A DNA stretch of 5,552 nucleotides, taken from positions 1 through 5,552 of the forward strand of contig SLPP01000131.1 of the NCBI GenBank assembly GCA_007131945.1. The letters run 5' to 3'. Under the pieces are notes generated by a model. The model did not search any database, was not told the DNA's origin, and saw nothing but the letters and a program-made list of their open reading frames with translations. The position numbers were made by a program, and so were the translations under genes. This DNA comes from Paracoccaceae bacterium (GTDB lineage Bacteria > Pseudomonadota > Alphaproteobacteria > Rhodobacterales > Rhodobacteraceae). Shown one piece after another: positions 4,856 to 5,552 of this stretch (position 1 is the stretch's first letter; each line of letters begins with the position of its first letter).

Positions 4856-5552
4856 AGCCCTCGACCGGCAGCGCCGTCAGTCCGTGGAAGTGATAGCTGT
4901 CGGCATAGGCCGGCGGCGCGGCCAGGCGCAGCCCCGGCCGGCGGGAGAACAGGACCCTCAACGCCACCCGCATCTCCAGCCGCGCAAGCGGCGCGCCGAG
5001 GCAGAAATGCAGCCCCGCCCCGAAGGCGTTGTGCGCCTTCAGCGGCCGCGACGGGTCGAATCGTTGGGGCTCCGGCCAGGCGCCGGGGTCGCGGTTCGCC
5101 GCCGCCAGCAGGCAGGCGACCTCGGTGCCCGCGGCGATCCGCCGCCCCATCACCTCGACATCCTCGTAGGCGATCCGGGCGAAGAGATGGAGCGGCGGGT
5201 CGAAGCGCAGGGCCTCCTCCACCGTCGCCTCGACCCGGTCGGGGGAAAGCCAGTCCCGCGGCCCGTCCGCCTGCAGGATCGCCTTCACCCCGTTGCCGAG
5301 CGCATGCACCGTCGCCTCGTGCCCGGCATTGAGAAGCAGCACGCAGGTCGCGATCAGCTCCTCGGTCGAAAGCTGCGCACCCCCCTCCCCGGCCGCGATC
5401 AGATGCGTGATCAGGTCGTCGGCCGGCCGCGCCCGGCGTTCCTCGACATGGCTGCGCAGGAACCCGGCGAAGTCCCGCGCCGCTTCCGCCGCGCGGTCCT
5501 CGACTGCGCGCGTCCGGCCCGCCTGGTACATCGCGACCATCGCGTGCGACCA
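4854..5552 (-). CDS. Cytochrome P450, C-terminal part (N-terminus beyond the window)
   Basis: The last 232 residues of a soluble bacterial cytochrome P450; the frame is open to the window edge, so about 160-200 N-terminal residues are missing. Numbered from the first visible residue, the I-helix motif is AGHEAT (76-81), the K-helix ExxR is E113/R116, ANRDP is 152-156, RFDPSR (164-169) is the PERF-like segment, and the heme loop FGAGLHFCLG (177-186) contains the thiolate ligand C184. The signature is complete, so an active heme monooxygenase is expected, needing a ferredoxin and reductase that are not encoded here. The substrate cannot be read from this fragment. Ala rather than Thr occupies the first Thr position of the usual AGxETT motif. 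It is separated from the trmJ cluster by 434 bp of non-coding DNA with hairpins, so is probably a separate transcription unit. Confidence 0.95.
   Translation of the reverse strand, partial: WSHAMVAMYQAGRTRAVEDRAAEAARDFAGFLRSHVEERRARPADDLITHLIAAGEGGAQLSTEELIATCVLLLNAGHEATVHALGNGVKAILQADGPRDWLSPDRVEATVEEALRFDPPLHLFARIAYEDVEVMGRRIAAGTEVACLLAAANRDPGAWPEPQRFDPSRPLKAHNAFGAGLHFCLGAPLARLEMRVALRVLFSRRPGLRLAAPPAYADSYHFHGLTALPVEG

Noticed and set aside
3703..4893. 396-codon + strand open frame crossing trmJ, the intergenic gap and the P450 end
   Set aside because: It spans three unrelated regions, is Arg/Pro-rich and has no recognisable domain.

Overview
The window is GC-rich (roughly two-thirds G+C by eye) and densely coded. 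It looks like chromosomal DNA from an alphaproteobacterium, probably near Rhodobacteraceae. The supports are strong G/C bias at third codon positions, a COX15-type (type 2) heme A synthase, a cardiolipin-synthase-like CDP-alcohol phosphotransferase of the alphaproteobacterial/mitochondrial kind, and tightly packed genes with ATGA stop/start overlaps. The taxonomic call is inference; there is no rRNA or other marker gene here.

Layout. Positions 1-581 (+ strand) hold the last codons of an unidentified gene, then a complete CDP-alcohol phosphatidyltransferase joined to it by an ATGA overlap. A convergent gap of about 115 bp with a GC hairpin follows. Positions 697-4419 (- strand, read right to left) hold a four-gene cluster: a TrmJ-like tRNA 2'-O-methyltransferase, a COX15/CtaA heme A synthase, an M32 zinc carboxypeptidase, and a 100-residue membrane protein of unknown function. 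The last three are almost fused: ctaA and the carboxypeptidase gene overlap by 4 nt, and the carboxypeptidase and membrane-protein genes are 2 nt apart. Co-transcription and translational coupling are therefore very likely for those three. The trmJ-like gene lies 74 nt upstream of ctaA and may belong to the same transcript.

Positions 4420-4853 form the only long stretch without a convincing gene. Its trmJ-proximal half is comparatively A+T-richer, contains three short perfect palindromes, and is the likely site of the trmJ promoter. Its other half carries a run of consecutive GC-rich hairpins just after the end of a cytochrome P450 gene. The P450 gene (- strand) runs off the right edge of the window, so only its C-terminal 232 residues are visible.

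Functionally, the central cluster is housekeeping: heme A supply for aa3-type terminal oxidase, tRNA modification and peptide turnover. The left gene belongs to anionic phospholipid synthesis, possibly cardiolipin. The P450 appears to be a separate accessory gene. I see no CRISPR array, insertion sequence, tRNA, rRNA or phage gene. Most of the window is ordinary. The features most worth checking are the hairpin cluster downstream of the P450, the P450 I-helix with Ala at the usual catalytic Thr position, the Crd1-like features of the phosphotransferase, and the small coupled membrane protein.
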